Source of the DNA: Anabaena subtropica FACHB-260
GTDB lineage: Bacteria > Cyanobacteriota > Cyanobacteriia > Cyanobacteriales > Nostocaceae
NCBI RefSeq assembly: GCF_014697105.1
Contig: NZ_JACJRF010000003.1
Coordinates: 163,438-227,437, forward strand
Length of the DNA: 64,000 bases
Direction: 5' to 3'
Part shown: one piece after another, positions 46,385 to 57,190 of the stretch
How the letters are laid out: each line of letters starts with the position of its first letter
How positions within the stretch are numbered: the first letter of the stretch is position 1
Program-made: the position numbers and the translations under genes
The notes under the pieces: model-generated
Database searches by the model: none
What the model was told of the DNA's origin: nothing
The model's input: the letters and a program-made list of their open reading frames with translations, nothing else

Positions 46385-46835
46385 AGCTCCTCGACTTATC
46401 TTATTTTCTCGGAAAGTGGACAATGTTATAATAATATAATGACTGTTTTATTAAACTTCTTAAATAAAAGCTATACAAATTCTTTATAAATCGCAGTTAA
46501 TTATAAACTTGTCTATCGTTTCTTTGTGAAGCTGCAATATATTTACACCCGGTTGTGCCGTTCTCCTTTGCCAAGGTGGAACTACAGGGCTGACAAGTGA
46601 AAGTTTTTAATAAAGGAATGAGTGATGAATCTCAAATCAATGAAAAAAGGATCATTCCTTCAAGCCTTACATCTTTACGTTCCTACACTAAATAATTAAA
46701 GGGGTGTAGTCAGGAGTTTAGTCATTAAAAAAGGGCTGTTCTTGTAGGGTAGCTCTGACTATGAGCTAATTTAATTAATTTTACATTGTGTAACTTAGTT
46801 TGATTCTTGCCCAGTTATTTAGAGCATAGGGATGC
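46385..46835. other. Intergenic region with a possible micro-ORF
   Basis: No normal gene. AT-rich start (46420-46540), then an inverted repeat GGAATGA (46615-46621)/TCATTCC near 46650. A 24-codon frame within it is listed separately. Confidence 0.35.
46625..46699 (+). CDS. Possible 24-residue micro-ORF
   Basis: ATG at 46625 with AAAGGAATG about 6-10 bases before it; stop TAA at 46697. The product starts MNLKSMKKGSFLQALHLY. It is basic and amphipathic. There is no family match, so it may be chance or the start of a truncated gene. Confidence 0.25.
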   Translation: MNLKSMKKGSFLQALHLYVPTLNN

Positions 46836-47612
46836 TCAGGAATATAGCAAGTTAGCTGAATTCATGTCCAAAAATAAAGTTGCTTGTGGTTGTTGGCGGA
46901 GAACAGAAGCTGGACAATTTGTGCTAATTGACCCTTGTAACATTTGTTTTATAACTTGCGCTTTACGTTGTTCTGGAGCTAGACAGAATATTTTTTTAGC
47001 TGAACATATTAACGGCAATGTCACTGTAAAAGCATACTGAGGAACACTATCCAGATTGGGAAATTGACCTGTATTGACTTGTTGTTGGCGGTTCATTGGA
47101 TCTAGTTTTACCAGCTTGACGCTGTAAGGGTCTTGAAAATTCGCTACAGATGGATCATTAAAAGCTAAATGTCCATTTTCACCGATACCAAGACAACACA
47201 AGTCGATTGCTTGTGCTTGCAGTAATTTAGTATAGCGATCGCATTCTGCTAAAGGTTCCAAGGTATCACCTTTAATATAGTGAAATTGTCGGGGGATAAC
47301 TCGCTTTTCTACACGTTCCTGCATATAGCGGCGAAAACTAGCAGGATGATCAGCCGTAATTCCTAAATATTCATCTAAATGAAACAAGGTGATTTTTGAC
47401 CAATCTACATCACCCAAAGCAATCAACGCATCCAAAAATTTGAGCTGAGAATTTCCTGTCGCCAACAATACAGCAGCTGTATCTTTTTGTTGCAGTACGG
47501 ATTGCAAATACTCGCGTACAATCGTTGCAACATCCTCAGCCATGTCGGTTTCAGATTTGTAAATTTGTACCGACAAATGATCAACACGAAAAAACTTTGT
47601 AGCGGCTACCAT
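46836..47612 (-). CDS. nagB: Glucosamine-6-phosphate deaminase
   Basis: 258 residues. Converts glucosamine 6-phosphate to fructose 6-phosphate and ammonia, cytosolic. Landmarks: LLATGNSQL (sugar phosphate loop), TLFHLDEYLGI (catalytic Asp), CCLGIGENGHLAFNDP (His of the active site). The gene is close to a HAD phosphatase but reads the other way. The start ATG is at 47612. Confidence 0.88.
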   Translation of the reverse strand: MVAATKFFRVDHLSVQIYKSETDMAEDVATIVREYLQSVLQQKDTAAVLLATGNSQLKFLDALIALGDVDWSKITLFHLDEYLGITADHPASFRRYMQERVEKRVIPRQFHYIKGDTLEPLAECDRYTKLLQAQAIDLCCLGIGENGHLAFNDPSVANFQDPYSVKLVKLDPMNRQQQVNTGQFPNLDSVPQYAFTVTLPLICSAKKIFCLAPEQRKAQVIKQMLQGSISTNCPASVLRQQPQATLFLDMNSANLLYS

Positions 47613-47867
47613 TTGCTTAAATATTAGGGAGTGGGGACGGGGAAATTTTAGATTTTAGATTTTGGATGGAAAAATCTAACATACTCGCTGCGCTGCGTCT
47701 GCTACGCTAACGCAAATTTAAAATTGCAGGGGGGATGAAATTGGCTAACTTATCCATTATTTGTTCTCTAGCCTCTATTTCCAAGCTAGCAACAATGACT
47801 TAAGGACACAAAACAATGTAAACTATGTAAATTAAGTTAACAATTATTTACATCTTGCCTAATCATC

Positions 47868-48551
47868 ATGCTAGCTGCAATTCTCTTTGATTTGGATGGT
47901 ACTATTGTCAATACTGATCCTATACATTACCAAGCTTGGCAACAAATGTTGTCGAGATACAGTATAGAAATTGATGAAACATTTTACAAATCCCGAATTA
48001 GTGGTCGATTAAATCCAGAAATTATTAAGGATATTCTGCCGGAATTATCATCAGCCGAAGGTATCAAATTTGCAGATGAAAAAGAAGCACTTTTTCGGCA
48101 ACTAGCCGCCTATCTTCAACCATTAAGCGGATTTAGCGAATTGATAGCTTGGACAGAAGCATATGAATTAAAACGTGCTTTAGTCACTAATGCTCCGAGA
48201 TTAAATGCAGAGTTTATGTTGGAGACTTTGGGGATAACAGACGCTTTTGATAAAATCATCCTAGCTGATGATTGTTTAGCAGGTAAACCAGATCCAGCAC
48301 CTTATCAAGCTGCTTTAAGCGAGTTGGAGATTCAAGCGGAAATGGCGATCGCTTTAGAAGATTCTCCCTCTGGAATTCGTGCAGCAGTTGCTGCGGGTAT
48401 TAGTACTGTTGGTATCGCCTCCACTCACGACCCCAGAGTTTTGCAAGAAGTCGGTGCATTTATGGCTATTCCTGATTTTACTGATTTGCAGTTGTGGGGA
48501 TTACTTAACTCCTTAATCAAACCAGATTTAAGTGTAATTCGTAACTTATAA
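47868..48551 (+). CDS. HAD-superfamily phosphatase/phosphomutase (beta-phosphoglucomutase-like)
   Basis: 227 residues. Motif I LFDLDGTIVNTDPIHYQAW, then a cap domain, ALVTNAPRLNAEFML (motif II), LAGKPDPAPYQAAL (motif III Lys), LEDSPSGIRAAVAAG (motif IV). This is the beta-PGM/phosphoglycolate-phosphatase-like subgroup; the substrate is not clear. Start ATG 47868. It is convergent with the hybrid kinase gene, only 6 bases from its end. Confidence 0.88.
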   Translation: MLAAILFDLDGTIVNTDPIHYQAWQQMLSRYSIEIDETFYKSRISGRLNPEIIKDILPELSSAEGIKFADEKEALFRQLAAYLQPLSGFSELIAWTEAYELKRALVTNAPRLNAEFMLETLGITDAFDKIILADDCLAGKPDPAPYQAALSELEIQAEMAIALEDSPSGIRAAVAAGISTVGIASTHDPRVLQEVGAFMAIPDFTDLQLWGLLNSLIKPDLSVIRNL

Positions 48552-48557
48552 TTGTAA

Positions 48558-51500
48558 TTACGAATTATCTTTAATTATTGTAACTATTTCCATAATTTTT
48601 TCAAACTGGAAATTATGAGCTAAGTCCACAAAATATTCTTTTAAAGCTGTATCTTCTGATGAAATTTCCTCGATCAAATTTAGAATCAGGTCATCGCTAC
48701 ATTGAGCAGCAGCATTATATAAATGTGTTACCAATTCTTTTGGTAATGCAGAGAGCAAAGGCAACAAATCATCATATAAGAAGATTTTTTCCCTAGTTTT
48801 TAGTGCTTGAGAATTATCTTCTTGGTAAACATATTGTATATCTAGATATTGATTGAGCTTTTGTAGAATTTGTTCTTCTGAAAAAGGCTTGTTAATCAAA
48901 TCATCACAGCCAACTTGGAGCATTGCCTGACGTTGTTCTTCAAAAGCGTGAGCAGTCAATGCAATGATAATTGTGTGAGGATTGGGAATTGTCGCCTGAT
49001 TTTCGCTTTCATGGGTGCGAATTAAACCTGTAGCTTCATAACCATCCATGATAGGCATTCGCATATCCATAAAAATCAACTGTGGATGCCATTGTTGCCA
49101 TTGAGTAAGAGCTTCCTGACCATTTTTAGCTTCCCGGACTACAAAGCCAACAGATGTCAGGAGTTTCACTAGCAACAACCGACTATCTGCCACATCATCC
49201 ACTACCAAGATGCGGTATTCTCCTTGCTGCGGAGCTAAACCAATGACTGAGCGTGCAGTTGGTTGATGTAGAATTTCACTCGAAGAACCTAAACCCACTT
49301 TTATGGCGAAGCTAAATGTACTTCCCATCCCCACAGTACTACTAACACTAATATCACCTCCCATCAGTTGCACGTATTTACGGCTAATAGCTAAACCCAA
49401 TCCTGTACCTTGTTGTGATTTCCTTCCGGTTTCTGTTTGTCCAAAGGCTTCAAATAACAAGCTCACTTCATCAGACGAAATGCCGATACCAGTGTCTTGT
49501 ACCTCGAAGATCAAGGATTGAGGATTGGAGATTGGGTAAATTTCTGCTCCTCTGCTCCCTAGTTCCTCTCCCTTTGCCTCTTTTTCAGTTCCCAACTTCA
49601 CCCGTAATATCACACTGCCAGTTTCGGTAAATTTGATGGCATTGCCTAGAATGTTGAGCAAGACTTGACGTAGTTTACTTTCGTCTGTTTCGATATATCG
49701 CGCTGTATTTGCTGCATATTCAAATTTAAGTTGTAAACCCTTGGCGCTTGCACGGCCTTGCATCATTTCTTGCAAGTTATCTAGTAAATGAATTAAATCG
49801 AAGGTATTAATATTTAATGTTGTTTTGCCTGCTTCGATTTTCGACATTTCCAGAATGTCATTGATTAAGTCGAGTAGATGTTCTCCAGCACGGTTAATAA
49901 TTGCTAAGTTCTTTTGGTGTTCTTTCGACAGAGTTTTGTCATGGCTCATGATTTGGGTGAAGCCTAAAATTGCGTTGAGTGGTGTCCGCAATTCGTGGCT
50001 CATGTTGGCGAGAAATTCGCTTTTGGCTCGGTTAGCTGCATCGGCGGCGATTACAGCTGCTTCTAATGCTTGTGATTGTCTTTGGGTTTGTGTCAGCAGT
50101 TGTGCTTGCTGCAAAGCAACTTCTAACTGATTGCCGATTTGAACTACGATATTAATTTCGCCAGTTTTCCATTGACGAGGGCCAGAATTTTGGTAAGTTG
50201 CTAATAATCCCCACACTTGATCACCAGATAATATGGGGACGATAATGTAAGCCTTTGCTTGCAAGCGTTCTAAAAATTCGATGTAACAAGAATCGAATCC
50301 AGCTTGGTAAATATCTGGAACACAAAAAAAAGTGGAGCCTGGGTTAACCTGTGGATTATTTGTGATTTCTAACAGTTTGGCAATACAATGACTTTCTGCT
50401 TGGGTATTTGCCAGATGGGTGTGATGTTTGTGTTCTTCTATCAGAGAAATCCAATCTTTCCCCCAAGATTCGGCGACAAATTTGCCATTCTGGTGGGAAT
50501 CGAAACGATAAACCACAACGCGATCGCAGTTGAGGACTTGTCTTAATTCTTCGGTTGTGGCGGCAAATATCGTTTCTAAATCTAGTGTCTGGCGCATTCT
50601 TTGAATGACTTGGGCGATCGCTCTTTCTCTTTCTACGCTTTCTTGGAGGGCTTCTTCAGCGCGTTTGCGCTCTGTAATGTCTTTATGAGTACCTGTCATC
50701 CGCAGAGGCTCACCCTGTTCGTCGCGTTCCACAATCTGACCGCGAGACTGTATCCATTTCCATTCCCCAGAGGCGCAACGCATCCGCAACTCCATTTCAT
50801 AAACGGGAGTAAGGTCTTGCAGGTGAGAGGCGATCGCTGATTTGACTAGGGCTAAATCTTCAGGATGTATTAATTCATTGATTGCTATTTCTTCATCTTC
50901 AATGTCCTGTTCTGCATAACCCAACATCTTTTGCCACTGCCAGTCCCGATAAATTTTACCTGTAGTGATATTCCAATCCCACAACCCTAAATTACTGGCT
51001 TCTAAGGCTAGTTGTAAACGTTCTTCACTGTTTCTGTGAGCAGCTTCTATCAGTTTGCGTTCAATTAACCCACCTAGTTGGGTAGCGATAGCGCCTAAGA
51101 GCATGAGTAAGCGCTTATCGACTGGAACTGGACTGCACTTAAAAAATACCAAAACAGCTAATACTTTTCTCCCGGCAATGATGGGAATACTAAAACCGGC
51201 TTTTAAGCCTACTTTTGCTGCTTGTGGCGATCGCAGAAATTGTGGTTGTTTTAGCTGGGAAACATCTTCAATCCATTCTGGTTGCTTGGTTTGCCAAACT
51301 CTTCCTGGTAGTCCCTCACCGGGAGCAATTTTCAGATGTTGGCTTTGGTGACAAAATTCTTCTAAACTGTTTTCTTCACAGTAACAGACCAAACTATGTT
51401 CTAAAACATGAGATTCACGACTAGGTGTCCACGCTTCTGCAAAATCCCAGCCAATGGTTTGGCAAATTACCCGTAATACTAGCGTTAAGGCACTTTTAAC

Positions 51501-53078
51501 ATCAACTGCGCGAGCGATCGCCTGAGTTGTTAAGAGTAATAAACGACTTTCTGCTTCTGCTTGCTTGCGTTCTGTAATGTCTTTAGCTGTACCCAGAATG
51601 TATTTTTGTCCATCAATTTCAATCATTTCTGCACTAAACAGTGCGGTCTTGATTTCTCCATTACTAGTGAGAAAGTCAGCTTCATGGTTGCGAATTGCCT
51701 TTGCTTTTTCCAGGATCTGGGAGATAAAATTACACTCTTGTGGATTTAACCAAATATTTAATTCTTTATCAGTGTTACCAATGACTTGAGAACGAGAATA
51801 GCCAAATAAGCGACAAAAACTATCGTTCACTTCGATGTAACGCGTTTCTGGATAAGTACAAAGAGCGATGGGGTCAGGGGATGCTCTAAAGGCTGATGCT
51901 AATTTTTGTTCGGAAATTCGATGTGCTGCTTCTGCACGTTGACGTTCTCGCACTTCTAAGACTAAGGACACTAAATTAGTTAAAGAACGAGCAAAGTTTT
52001 GGTCTTCTGGTGTCCAATGATGAGGTAATCCCACTGCTTCTAAACATAAAACTCCTACAGTTTTTCCTCCTAGCCGAATTGGTGTATCCAGCAGAGAAGT
52101 GATATTCAATGAAGCGAGATAAGTCTGAGAAAATTCTTTGGTTCTGGGATCTGTGTGAGCATCCTCTGTGGCGATCGCTTCATCTTGATGTAAAGCTTGA
52201 AAATAAGCTGGATAATCTTTTGCTGATAAAAAAAATCCTTCGCGGTGGTGATTGCGACTATACTCAAATAGGTCACAACATTGAATTTTAGTAGCTGTTT
52301 CGTCATACAACCAGATACTTGCTCGCTCTACACCCAGATTCTCAGCAGCAGCAGTTGTAATTTCTGCGAAAGCTGCTTTTAAGTTTCTTTGATAGAGTAC
52401 TTGATTTTTTGCCAATTTTGTTAATACTAAATTATGGTTGCAGAGCTTGATAGTATTGATTTGTAATTCTTTTTGCTGTCTGTTTTGTTTTATGATATTG
52501 CTATTTATATCTACTGTTGCCATTCTATTGAATGACTGATTAATTAATTCTTCATTGTTAAATTTTGGTAATTGAAAACAGCATTCTTGTTTATTGCCTA
52601 TAACAATGTCTTTTGCTGTACTATTCAGTGATATTGATTTATCAGTTTTTAAACCTATTTGATGATGTATTTTTATTGATTCTTTATGTTTATCTTGAAT
52701 GATTAATTGATTCTTGACGCGGAGAAAGCATTCTTCTTTTCGTAATGGCTTGCTAATAAAGTCAGATACACCTAATTGAAAATAACTATTATATTCCGAA
52801 AGCTGATCTATATAAGTTAACAAGATAATAGATATATGCTGAGTTTTGGTTTCAGCTTTTAATTGTTGACAAAAATAATGCCCATCTATTTTATCAATAG
52901 AACTATCTATAAAAATCAAATCGGGCATTAATTTGCAAATGCTACTAATTGCGATTTTAGCAGTATTAACTCGTTGTAATAAATAATCTGACTCTGAAAA
53001 AAAAATTGATAAAGAATACCAATTCTCTAAAGAATTATCAATTAATAAAATTTTGGTTCGTTGATAATCTATAAGCAT
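48558..53078 (-). CDS. Hybrid histidine kinase with two receivers, three GAF and two PAS domains
   Basis: 1506 residues, no membrane segment, so a soluble sensor. Order: receiver (about 1-128, Asp58), GAF (about 235-380), PAS (385-505), GAF (510-675), PAS/PAC (680-805), phytochrome-like GAF (815-990), HisKA (FLANMSHELRTPLNAI, His1028), HATPase (NILGNAIKFTETGS, QDTGIGIS, QGTGLGLAI), receiver 2 (MDMRMPIMDG, Asp1338), and a C-terminal HPt-like helical part. I see no obvious bilin-binding Cys. Inside the ATPase domain residues of about 1163-1190 are a low-complexity insert from DNA that looks like an intergenic repeat. The signal is unknown. Confidence 0.9.
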   Translation of the reverse strand: MLIDYQRTKILLIDNSLENWYSLSIFFSESDYLLQRVNTAKIAISSICKLMPDLIFIDSSIDKIDGHYFCQQLKAETKTQHISIILLTYIDQLSEYNSYFQLGVSDFISKPLRKEECFLRVKNQLIIQDKHKESIKIHHQIGLKTDKSISLNSTAKDIVIGNKQECCFQLPKFNNEELINQSFNRMATVDINSNIIKQNRQQKELQINTIKLCNHNLVLTKLAKNQVLYQRNLKAAFAEITTAAAENLGVERASIWLYDETATKIQCCDLFEYSRNHHREGFFLSAKDYPAYFQALHQDEAIATEDAHTDPRTKEFSQTYLASLNITSLLDTPIRLGGKTVGVLCLEAVGLPHHWTPEDQNFARSLTNLVSLVLEVRERQRAEAAHRISEQKLASAFRASPDPIALCTYPETRYIEVNDSFCRLFGYSRSQVIGNTDKELNIWLNPQECNFISQILEKAKAIRNHEADFLTSNGEIKTALFSAEMIEIDGQKYILGTAKDITERKQAEAESRLLLLTTQAIARAVDVKSALTLVLRVICQTIGWDFAEAWTPSRESHVLEHSLVCYCEENSLEEFCHQSQHLKIAPGEGLPGRVWQTKQPEWIEDVSQLKQPQFLRSPQAAKVGLKAGFSIPIIAGRKVLAVLVFFKCSPVPVDKRLLMLLGAIATQLGGLIERKLIEAAHRNSEERLQLALEASNLGLWDWNITTGKIYRDWQWQKMLGYAEQDIEDEEIAINELIHPEDLALVKSAIASHLQDLTPVYEMELRMRCASGEWKWIQSRGQIVERDEQGEPLRMTGTHKDITERKRAEEALQESVERERAIAQVIQRMRQTLDLETIFAATTEELRQVLNCDRVVVYRFDSHQNGKFVAESWGKDWISLIEEHKHHTHLANTQAESHCIAKLLEITNNPQVNPGSTFFCVPDIYQAGFDSCYIEFLERLQAKAYIIVPILSGDQVWGLLATYQNSGPRQWKTGEINIVVQIGNQLEVALQQAQLLTQTQRQSQALEAAVIAADAANRAKSEFLANMSHELRTPLNAILGFTQIMSHDKTLSKEHQKNLAIINRAGEHLLDLINDILEMSKIEAGKTTLNINTFDLIHLLDNLQEMMQGRASAKGLQLKFEYAANTARYIETDESKLRQVLLNILGNAIKFTETGSVILRVKLGTEKEAKGEELGSRGAEIYPISNPQSLIFEVQDTGIGISSDEVSLLFEAFGQTETGRKSQQGTGLGLAISRKYVQLMGGDISVSSTVGMGSTFSFAIKVGLGSSSEILHQPTARSVIGLAPQQGEYRILVVDDVADSRLLLVKLLTSVGFVVREAKNGQEALTQWQQWHPQLIFMDMRMPIMDGYEATGLIRTHESENQATIPNPHTIIIALTAHAFEEQRQAMLQVGCDDLINKPFSEEQILQKLNQYLDIQYVYQEDNSQALKTREKIFLYDDLLPLLSALPKELVTHLYNAAAQCSDDLILNLIEEISSEDTALKEYFVDLAHNFQFEKIMEIVTIIKDNS

Positions 53079-53793
53079 ATTATCAAGTTAAAGAGCAAAT
53101 TAAAAAAAAAGACAAAATAATTAAAAAAATTATCAAAATCTCATCAATTTAGTGAAAACTGGTGCATCATGTTTTGGTGAATCTTCCTGAGCTAAGGCGC
53201 ACGCTATGCCAATAGACTAGAAGACTGGGGAGATACAAACTAATTCCTCATCAGCCTACGGACAAGCTCCCCGAACCCGGACTTCGTTTGTATTGCCGAG
53301 ATTTCTAATCGCCAGGTCTTTTTTCCAAAAGGGAATGCTCCCAAACTTGGTCAAAATAACTAAATTAGTAATAACCGGTTCAATAATTATTCACAACTAT
53401 AACGTACATTTGTTACAGAGACTATAAGAGACTGGGGAGTGGGGATCAGGGAGTAAGCGAAGAGTTTTGATGGTTCACAAATTTTTTTACACTCTGCAAA
53501 GTTAACTTGCCATACCACTAAAAGCGGCGTAAATAAAGCTACCAGGTCACGTCGATTCTTTACGAAACGCTACGCGAACGCACTCAATCAAAAATTCAAT
53601 ATTAACAATCCTCATAAATAAATTTAGGAAAATGTATCCTTTTTTACTTCGGTAAAACAAGCGCAAATCTTGATATACACACCTTTTGACTTCCGCCTCC
53701 ACGATAGTACTAGCCTCACAAGTTCCTCATGTTATGGCTATAAATTTTTGCTTATGAGTCTCAGGCGATCGCCCCTACAGTGATAGAACAAAT
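53079..53793. other. Long intergenic region
   Basis: No gene, tRNA or clear hairpin found in 715 bases. Contains STRR-like phrases (agactggggagtggggatcaggg near 53430) and a gcgttcgcgtagcg-type word near 53570 on the minus strand. The promoter of the kinase (AT-rich, 53080-53150) and that of the radical SAM gene lie at its edges. Confidence 0.35.
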
Positions 53794-54606
53794 ATGAGTG
53801 CTATACAATCAACAAAAAGTTCCCGGTGTTCCTCTGTGTATGGGCCTGTCAAATCCTGGCGATTTGGGAATTCTCTAGGAATAGATCCCATTGGGGATGT
53901 ATGTACCTGCTCCTTCAACTGTGTCTACTGTCAATTAGGACAGATTCAAGCACATACCACCCAGCGTCAGATTTTCGTACCGACAACCCAATTTTTTGAG
54001 GATTTGCAAGGGTTTGCGCCTTATGATCAAGTAGATGTTGTCACCCTCAGTGGCAGTGGCGAACCTACTTTAGCATTAAATTTAGAGGAAATTTTGGCGA
54101 TCGCCAAGCAGATAACACAACGACCAACGGTAGTCTTAACCAACAGTACATCACTGAGGGACACTACAGTACGTCATGCGTTGAAATCAGCAGACACTGT
54201 TGCTGTTAAATTAGATGCTATTTCGTCAAATCAATTGCAGCGCATTAACCAACCTGTAGCGACAATTAGTTTACCGCACATCCTAGCAGGTATCGAGCAA
54301 TTTCGAGGGGAATATCCAGGGAATCTCGCTATTCAAACAATGGTGTTATCTCCCTGGACAACGGAAATGGTAGAACTTTACATCCAACATATACAGCGTT
54401 TGCATCCTGATGAAATTCAACTAAACGTTCCTACTCGCTCCCGTGTTTTAGTTCGACAATTAGATGCTAGAGGAAATAATCCCATTGAATCCGTTCCTCA
54501 CGCTATGCGCCAACTTAAACGTATTAGTGTTGATATCCTCAAAGCACTAGCTGACACAATTCACTATGCCACAAAAATTCCGGTGCGTTGCGCTCCCATA
54601 AATTAG
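53794..54606 (+). CDS. Radical SAM protein (COG0731-like)
   Basis: 270 residues. The [4Fe-4S] motif C-x3-C-x2-C is in CSFNCVYCQLG, with RFGNSLGIDPI before it. SAM-binding region VTLSGSGEPTLAL follows, then PTVVLTNSTSLRD and VKLDAIS. The small radical SAM proteins of this group lack a known substrate in cyanobacteria. The ATG at 53794 gives a conventional start. A second radical SAM gene follows after 110 bases. Confidence 0.87.
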   Translation: MSAIQSTKSSRCSSVYGPVKSWRFGNSLGIDPIGDVCTCSFNCVYCQLGQIQAHTTQRQIFVPTTQFFEDLQGFAPYDQVDVVTLSGSGEPTLALNLEEILAIAKQITQRPTVVLTNSTSLRDTTVRHALKSADTVAVKLDAISSNQLQRINQPVATISLPHILAGIEQFRGEYPGNLAIQTMVLSPWTTEMVELYIQHIQRLHPDEIQLNVPTRSRVLVRQLDARGNNPIESVPHAMRQLKRISVDILKALADTIHYATKIPVRCAPIN

Positions 54607-54716
54607 GGGTATGGGGGTAAATCATTCTTTCCCTCACAACCTTAAACTCTCATCAAAACAAAAAAATTCCTACGTAAGTCCTAATAGTTAACAAGTATGG
54701 TTCCAAGGAGAAAAAG

Positions 54717-55340
54717 ATGGAAACTCAGTCAACCAAGCAATCTATTACACTTCCAGAGATTCCCCCTGGCTATCTCAACATTATGGGTTACATTGATGAG
54801 TCAGAGGTTAATGGCCCTGGTTGTCGTGCAGTAGTTTGGGTACAAGGTTGTCCCCGTGAATGTCCAGGGTGTTTTAACCCTGATTCCTGGACGTTTGAAG
54901 TTAACCAACTAGTTTCTGTAGATTCTCTGGTTGAGCAAATTTTGAGTAAACCTCAAAATCAAGGCGTGACATTCTCTGGTGGAGAACCGTTTTATCAAGC
55001 AACAGCATTGGCGGAATTAGCTCGGAAGCTGAAAGCTGCTGGTTTAAATGTCATGTCCTTTACAGGGTTCACCTTAAAACAACTAGAGTCTGAATCTGCT
55101 CCCCCTGGTTCTCAAGCATTATTAGAACAACTCGATATTTTGATTGACGGGCCTTTTGTCGAATCTCTAGCAATTAACTCTCCCGATTCGCCTGTTTCCT
55201 CCAAAAATCAAAAAGTTCGTGTTTTTAATCCCGCCTTTGCAGATAAAATTACCTGGGCTAGTGATCAAATAGAGGTTCATATTCTCAAAGATGGGAACCG
55301 GATTGTTACAGGTTATCAAGGTTGGTTGGAATGGACTTAA
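54717..55340 (+). CDS. NrdG-like radical SAM activating enzyme
   Basis: 207 residues. Motif C-x3-C-x2-C in VQGCPRECPGCFNPDSW, then GVTFSGGEPFYQA and DILIDGPFVESLA, the layout of ribonucleotide-reductase activating proteins (NrdG). The partner is not next to it; in cyanobacteria such proteins often stand alone and their target is unclear. AAGGAGAAAAAG precedes the ATG. It lies 76 bases before ureE, so the two may be co-transcribed. Confidence 0.85.
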   Translation: METQSTKQSITLPEIPPGYLNIMGYIDESEVNGPGCRAVVWVQGCPRECPGCFNPDSWTFEVNQLVSVDSLVEQILSKPQNQGVTFSGGEPFYQATALAELARKLKAAGLNVMSFTGFTLKQLESESAPPGSQALLEQLDILIDGPFVESLAINSPDSPVSSKNQKVRVFNPAFADKITWASDQIEVHILKDGNRIVTGYQGWLEWT

Positions 55341-55416
55341 GTAATTGATAGTTAGTAATTCGTAATTGGGTTTTGTGTTGGGTATATACTTTGACACAAA
55401 ACCGTTTTTATTGATT

Positions 55417-55860
55417 ATGCTGACTTTGACGCAACTGAAACCACCGAATCCTCATGTAACAGTTACTTTGACTTTGCCACTTTCCGCAGAAGAACGTTGT
55501 CGTAGTCGTCACCGTTTTGAGACAGAAGATGGTAGGGTTGTGTTTCTGCGTTTACCTAGAGGTACAGTTCTGCGGGATGGGGATATTCTTCAAGACGAAA
55601 CTAATGGTAATTTAATCAGAATTGCGGCTAAACCAGAACCAGTGTTAACTGTGGTTGCCCAAACCCCACTTTTATTAATGCGGGCAGCGTATCATTTAGG
55701 TAATCGTCATGTAGCTGTGGAAATTACCCCGGCTTATTTACGCTTATCACCTGATACAGTATTACGTACAATGTTAGAACACATGGGGTTGGAAATTACT
55801 GAAGAAGTTCTCCCCTTTCAGCCAGAATTGGGTGCTTATGGACACCATCACGCTCACTGA
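55417..55860 (+). CDS. ureE: Urease accessory protein UreE
   Basis: About 147 residues from the ATG at 55417 ([11 protein letters not shown]); a longer frame upstream is intergenic. Nickel chaperone that loads Ni2+ into urease. Middle part [19 protein letters not shown] is the UreE metal-binding domain (His of the GNRH motif), and the C-terminus ends GAYGHHHAH, a short His tail for nickel. The last 23 bases overlap ureF. The urease structural genes are not in the window. Confidence 0.94.
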   Translation: MLTLTQLKPPNPHVTVTLTLPLSAEERCRSRHRFETEDGRVVFLRLPRGTVLRDGDILQDETNGNLIRIAAKPEPVLTVVAQTPLLLMRAAYHLGNRHVAVEITPAYLRLSPDTVLRTMLEHMGLEITEEVLPFQPELGAYGHHHAH

Positions 55861-56527
55861 TAGCCATTTTTTACAAATTTTACAACTAGCTAGTTCTGCT
55901 TTACCTGTGGGAGCATACAGCTATTCTGAAGGATTGGAAACACTAATAGAAAATGGTGCGATCGCTAATCAAAAAACTCTGAAACAATGGTTAGAGGCGG
56001 AACTAACTTATGGGGCAATTCGTTTAGAAGCGGCTGTGATGGTGAGAGCTAATCAGGCTGTAACAACTGGTGATCTGGAAAGGTTACGCTACTGGAATCT
56101 GTGGTTATCTGCGGCGCGGGAAACCCAAGAATTACGCAACTCTAGCTGGCAGATGGGGCGATCGCTCATGCAGTTACTTGGTAAAATACAACCAGAAATA
56201 TTACCTTTAGCCAATGCTGTGGGTCATCCTTGTAATTATGCGATCGCTTTTGGAATTGTTGCTGCTCATTGGCAAATTAATATCTCTGTCGCCTTATTAG
56301 GATATCTGCATAGTTGGGCAAATAATTTAATTACTGCTGGGGTAAAAATCATCCCCCTCGGACAAACAGCAGGACAAGAATTATTACTTCAGTTGCAACC
56401 ATTAATTAGTCATGCCACAGTAGAAATTATGTCTTTAAAGGATGACGAACTCAGTTGTTGTAGTTGGGGTTTATCTTTAGCCAGTATGCAGCATGAAACG
56501 CAATATACAAGGTTGTTTAGAAGTTGA
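55838..56527 (+). CDS. ureF: Urease accessory protein UreF
   Basis: About 229 residues. [20 protein letters not shown] is the family's N-terminal signature, followed by [15 protein letters not shown] and [21 protein letters not shown]. Acts with UreG (and UreD elsewhere) in assembling the nickel centre. The start ATG at 55838 overlaps ureE; a GTG two codons earlier is possible. Helical, soluble. Confidence 0.94.
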   Translation: MDTITLTDSHFLQILQLASSALPVGAYSYSEGLETLIENGAIANQKTLKQWLEAELTYGAIRLEAAVMVRANQAVTTGDLERLRYWNLWLSAARETQELRNSSWQMGRSLMQLLGKIQPEILPLANAVGHPCNYAIAFGIVAAHWQINISVALLGYLHSWANNLITAGVKIIPLGQTAGQELLLQLQPLISHATVEIMSLKDDELSCCSWGLSLASMQHETQYTRLFRS

Positions 56528-56550
56528 AGAATTAGCAAGACTATTGATTT

Positions 56551-57144
56551 ATGAATGCTTTTCGTGTTGGGGTAGCAGGCCCGGTGGGTTCGGGAAAAAC
56601 AGCTTTGGTGGATGCTTTGTGTAAAGCATTGCGCGATCGCTATAAACTGGCGGTGGTGACAAATGATATATATACTCAGGAAGATGCTCAGTTTTTGGTG
56701 CGTTCTCAAGCCTTGACAAGCGATCGCATTTTAGGTGTGGAAACTGGCGGTTGTCCCCACACAGCGATTCGGGAAGATGCTTCCATGAATTTGGCAGCAA
56801 TTGAACAACTAGAACAGCGTTTTAGTGATTTGGATTTAGTGTTTTTAGAAAGTGGTGGAGATAATTTAGCCGCTACCTTTAGTCCGGAATTAGTAGATTT
56901 GACTATTTATGTGATTGATGTGGCTGCTGGTGATAAAATTCCCCGCAAAGGAGGCCCAGGAATTACCAAATCTGATTTATTAGTAATTAATAAAACTGAC
57001 TTAGCGCCTTATGTCGGTGCAAATTTAAGCATTATGGAAAGAGATGCAAAAAAAATGCGCGGTGATAAAAGTTTTATTTTTACTAATTTAAAAACTCAAC
57101 AAGGACTCAGCGATGTGATTGAATTTGTCTGCTCCTACATATAG
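56551..57144 (+). CDS. ureG: Urease accessory GTPase UreG
   Basis: 197 residues. P-loop [11 protein letters not shown], then [27 protein letters not shown] (metal-binding CPH), [16 protein letters not shown], and [11 protein letters not shown]. It provides GTP-driven nickel insertion. Gap to ureF is 23 bases, so ureE-ureF-ureG is one operon. Confidence 0.96.
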   Translation: MNAFRVGVAGPVGSGKTALVDALCKALRDRYKLAVVTNDIYTQEDAQFLVRSQALTSDRILGVETGGCPHTAIREDASMNLAAIEQLEQRFSDLDLVFLESGGDNLAATFSPELVDLTIYVIDVAAGDKIPRKGGPGITKSDLLVINKTDLAPYVGANLSIMERDAKKMRGDKSFIFTNLKTQQGLSDVIEFVCSYI

Positions 57145-57190
57145 CAACTAATTACATCATAGAATGACTTACCACTTACCACTCACCACT

